13,309 nucleotides of DNA, taken from contig JAAYOX010000156.1 in assembly GCA_012520135.1 (NCBI GenBank), positions 1 to 13,309 on the forward strand, given 5' to 3'. Position 1 is the first letter of the stretch. Each line of letters begins with the position of its first letter. Both the position numbers and the translations under genes were made by a program. The notes under the pieces are model-generated. The model worked only from the letters and a program-made list of their open reading frames with translations. It did no database searches and had not been told where the DNA came from. This DNA comes from Clostridia bacterium (GTDB lineage: Bacteria; Bacillota; DULZ01). Shown here piece by piece: positions 12,434 to 13,309 of the stretch.

Positions 12434-13309
12434 TTGAGCGTCACCGTCCCTACGGATTCAACTTCCAGTTCAGGCACTAACTCTCCATAAGCCAAAACCA
12501 CCAAGTTAGGTAAAAACCTCTCCGTCAACCGGCGGAATAAAAGCCGGGCTTTGGAGGAACACAACACCACAGGTGGGTGTCCCATCATTGCTAATCGCTC
12601 CACCAAAGGAGTTAAATTATCGTAAATCCTTTGGGTAACCTCAGGCCCCAGCACCGGAAAATTGCCGGCTTGGGTTTGTTGCATACCATCTGCCAGGGCT
12701 TGCTCCACTTCCGGGTGCAAAGTAATCACCTGCAGCTTGCCCTCCGGACCCCCATACTGTTTAGAAATAGTCCGTCTAAGAGCTTGCCGCACACTTTCAG
12801 TCAAATAATCAATGTCCCTGGTTACCCGGGCATTGTCTGCCAGTGTTTCCAAAATTACGACCAGATTGCGAATGGGAACTCGTTCAGCCAACAGATTCTG
12901 CAATACTTTCTGCACTTCACCGTAAGACAAGAGTTCCGGCACCAATTCTTCCACTACGGCAGGAGAAGTTTCCTTTACTTTTTCCAGGAGTTCTTTCACT
13001 TCCTGCCTGCCCAACAATTCCGCAGCGTTGCCCTTGATAAACTCCGTCAGATGGGTAATCAAGACTGTAGTAGGATCCACTACTGTATAACCTTGTAGCT
13101 CCAATTTTTCTTTTTCAGCCATGGTAACCCACCAAGCCGGTAAACCGAAAGTAGGCTCTTTAGTGGGTACGCCTTCCACCTCCTCCGGCAAGCCGCCGGG
13201 ATTCATCGCCAGCCAGTAACCGGGCAATATTTCACTGGAAGCGACTTCAATACCCTGTAACTTGAAAACATACTGGTTGGCACCGATTTGCAAATTATCC
13301 CGGATCCGG
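12430..13309 (-). CDS. flhA: Flagellar export gate protein FlhA, C-terminal part
   Basis: FlhA is the large integral membrane component of the flagellar type III export gate. The window holds only the C-terminal cytoplasmic domain, about 292 residues; the gene continues beyond the right edge (the frame is open there, reading RIRDNLQIGANQYVFKLQG). Recognisable family blocks are LPGYWLAMNPGG, the WVT...GYTVVDPTTVLITHLTE segment, VPIRNLVVILETLAD, and the C-terminal LVVLAYGELVPE...VESVG. This domain is the docking platform for export substrates and chaperones. The membrane domain and start cannot be seen. It overlaps flhF by 4 bp. Nothing in the visible part suggests loss of function. Confidence 0.95.
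   Translation of the reverse strand, partial: RIRDNLQIGANQYVFKLQGIEVASSEILPGYWLAMNPGGLPEEVEGVPTKEPTFGLPAWWVTMAEKEKLELQGYTVVDPTTVLITHLTEFIKGNAAELLGRQEVKELLEKVKETSPAVVEELVPELLSYGEVQKVLQNLLAERVPIRNLVVILETLADNARVTRDIDYLTESVRQALRRTISKQYGGPEGKLQVITLHPEVEQALADGMQQTQAGNFPVLGPEVTQRIYDNLTPLVERLAMMGHPPVVLCSSKARLLFRRLTERFLPNLVVLAYGELVPELEVESVGTVTLK

Noticed and set aside
12631..13098. Plus-strand open frame of 155 codons opposite flhA
   Set aside because: Antisense shadow of the conserved FlhA C-terminal domain, with no ribosome binding site and no recognisable protein features.
1..13309. tRNA, rRNA, CRISPR array, riboswitch, prophage or transposase genes
   Set aside because: I saw no cloverleaf, repeat-spacer array, known aptamer pattern, or integrase/transposase coding sequence. 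Apart from the 101-bp element the operon leaves no room for them.

Overview
The window is a nearly continuous flagellar/chemotaxis operon from an endospore-forming, Gram-positive, motile bacterium. Class Clostridia (the Desulfotomaculum/Moorella/Peptococcaceae side) is my best guess. This rests on Bacillota-type gene content (FliY rather than FliN, CheC and CheD, a SwrB-like protein, FlhF-FlhG followed by a SigD-type sigma factor), strong GGAGG ribosome binding sites, several TTG/GTG starts, and a small acid-soluble spore protein at one edge. I cannot name the species.

Layout. Bases 1-616 are on the plus strand: the 3' end of a Na+/phosphate cotransporter gene, then a short divergent alpha/beta-type spore protein gene. 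A perfect 11-bp hairpin at 627-653 lies between it and the converging operon. From 13309 down to 652 everything reads on the minus strand. In transcription order it is flhA (3' part only), flhF, flhG, a PilZ-domain gene, sigD, a SwrB-like gene, a small MltG-like membrane protein gene, flgF, flgG, cheD, cheR, cheC, cheY, fliM, fliY and a methyl-accepting chemotaxis protein gene. Most junctions are overlaps or gaps under 50 bp, so the genes are probably cotranscribed. The one large break is 218 bp between flgF and flgG. It holds a 101-bp palindromic element with 15-bp terminal inverted repeats and several internal hairpins, which looks like a MITE/REP-type insertion or a structured RNA.

How the genes work together. 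FlhA is the export gate, FlhF and FlhG set flagellar position and number, and SigD drives late flagellar genes. The SwrB-like protein and the PilZ protein probably tune assembly and rotation. FlgF and FlgG are rod proteins. CheR, CheD and CheC run receptor methylation, deamidation and CheY-P dephosphorylation. CheY-P acts on the switch built from FliM and FliY. The terminal receptor has no real extracellular sensor domain.

Novelty. Most of the window is orthodox. The points most worth a second look are the palindromic element between flgF and flgG, the MltG-like protein that has only the LysM-like part and whose start appears to be non-canonical or frameshifted, the unusual spore protein, and the operon order (no cheB/cheA/cheW between flhG and sigD, a PilZ gene there instead, and fliM-fliY at the operon's end). 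Several gene starts were moved from the longest open frame to a downstream start with a proper ribosome binding site (spore protein, cheY, cheD, flgG).
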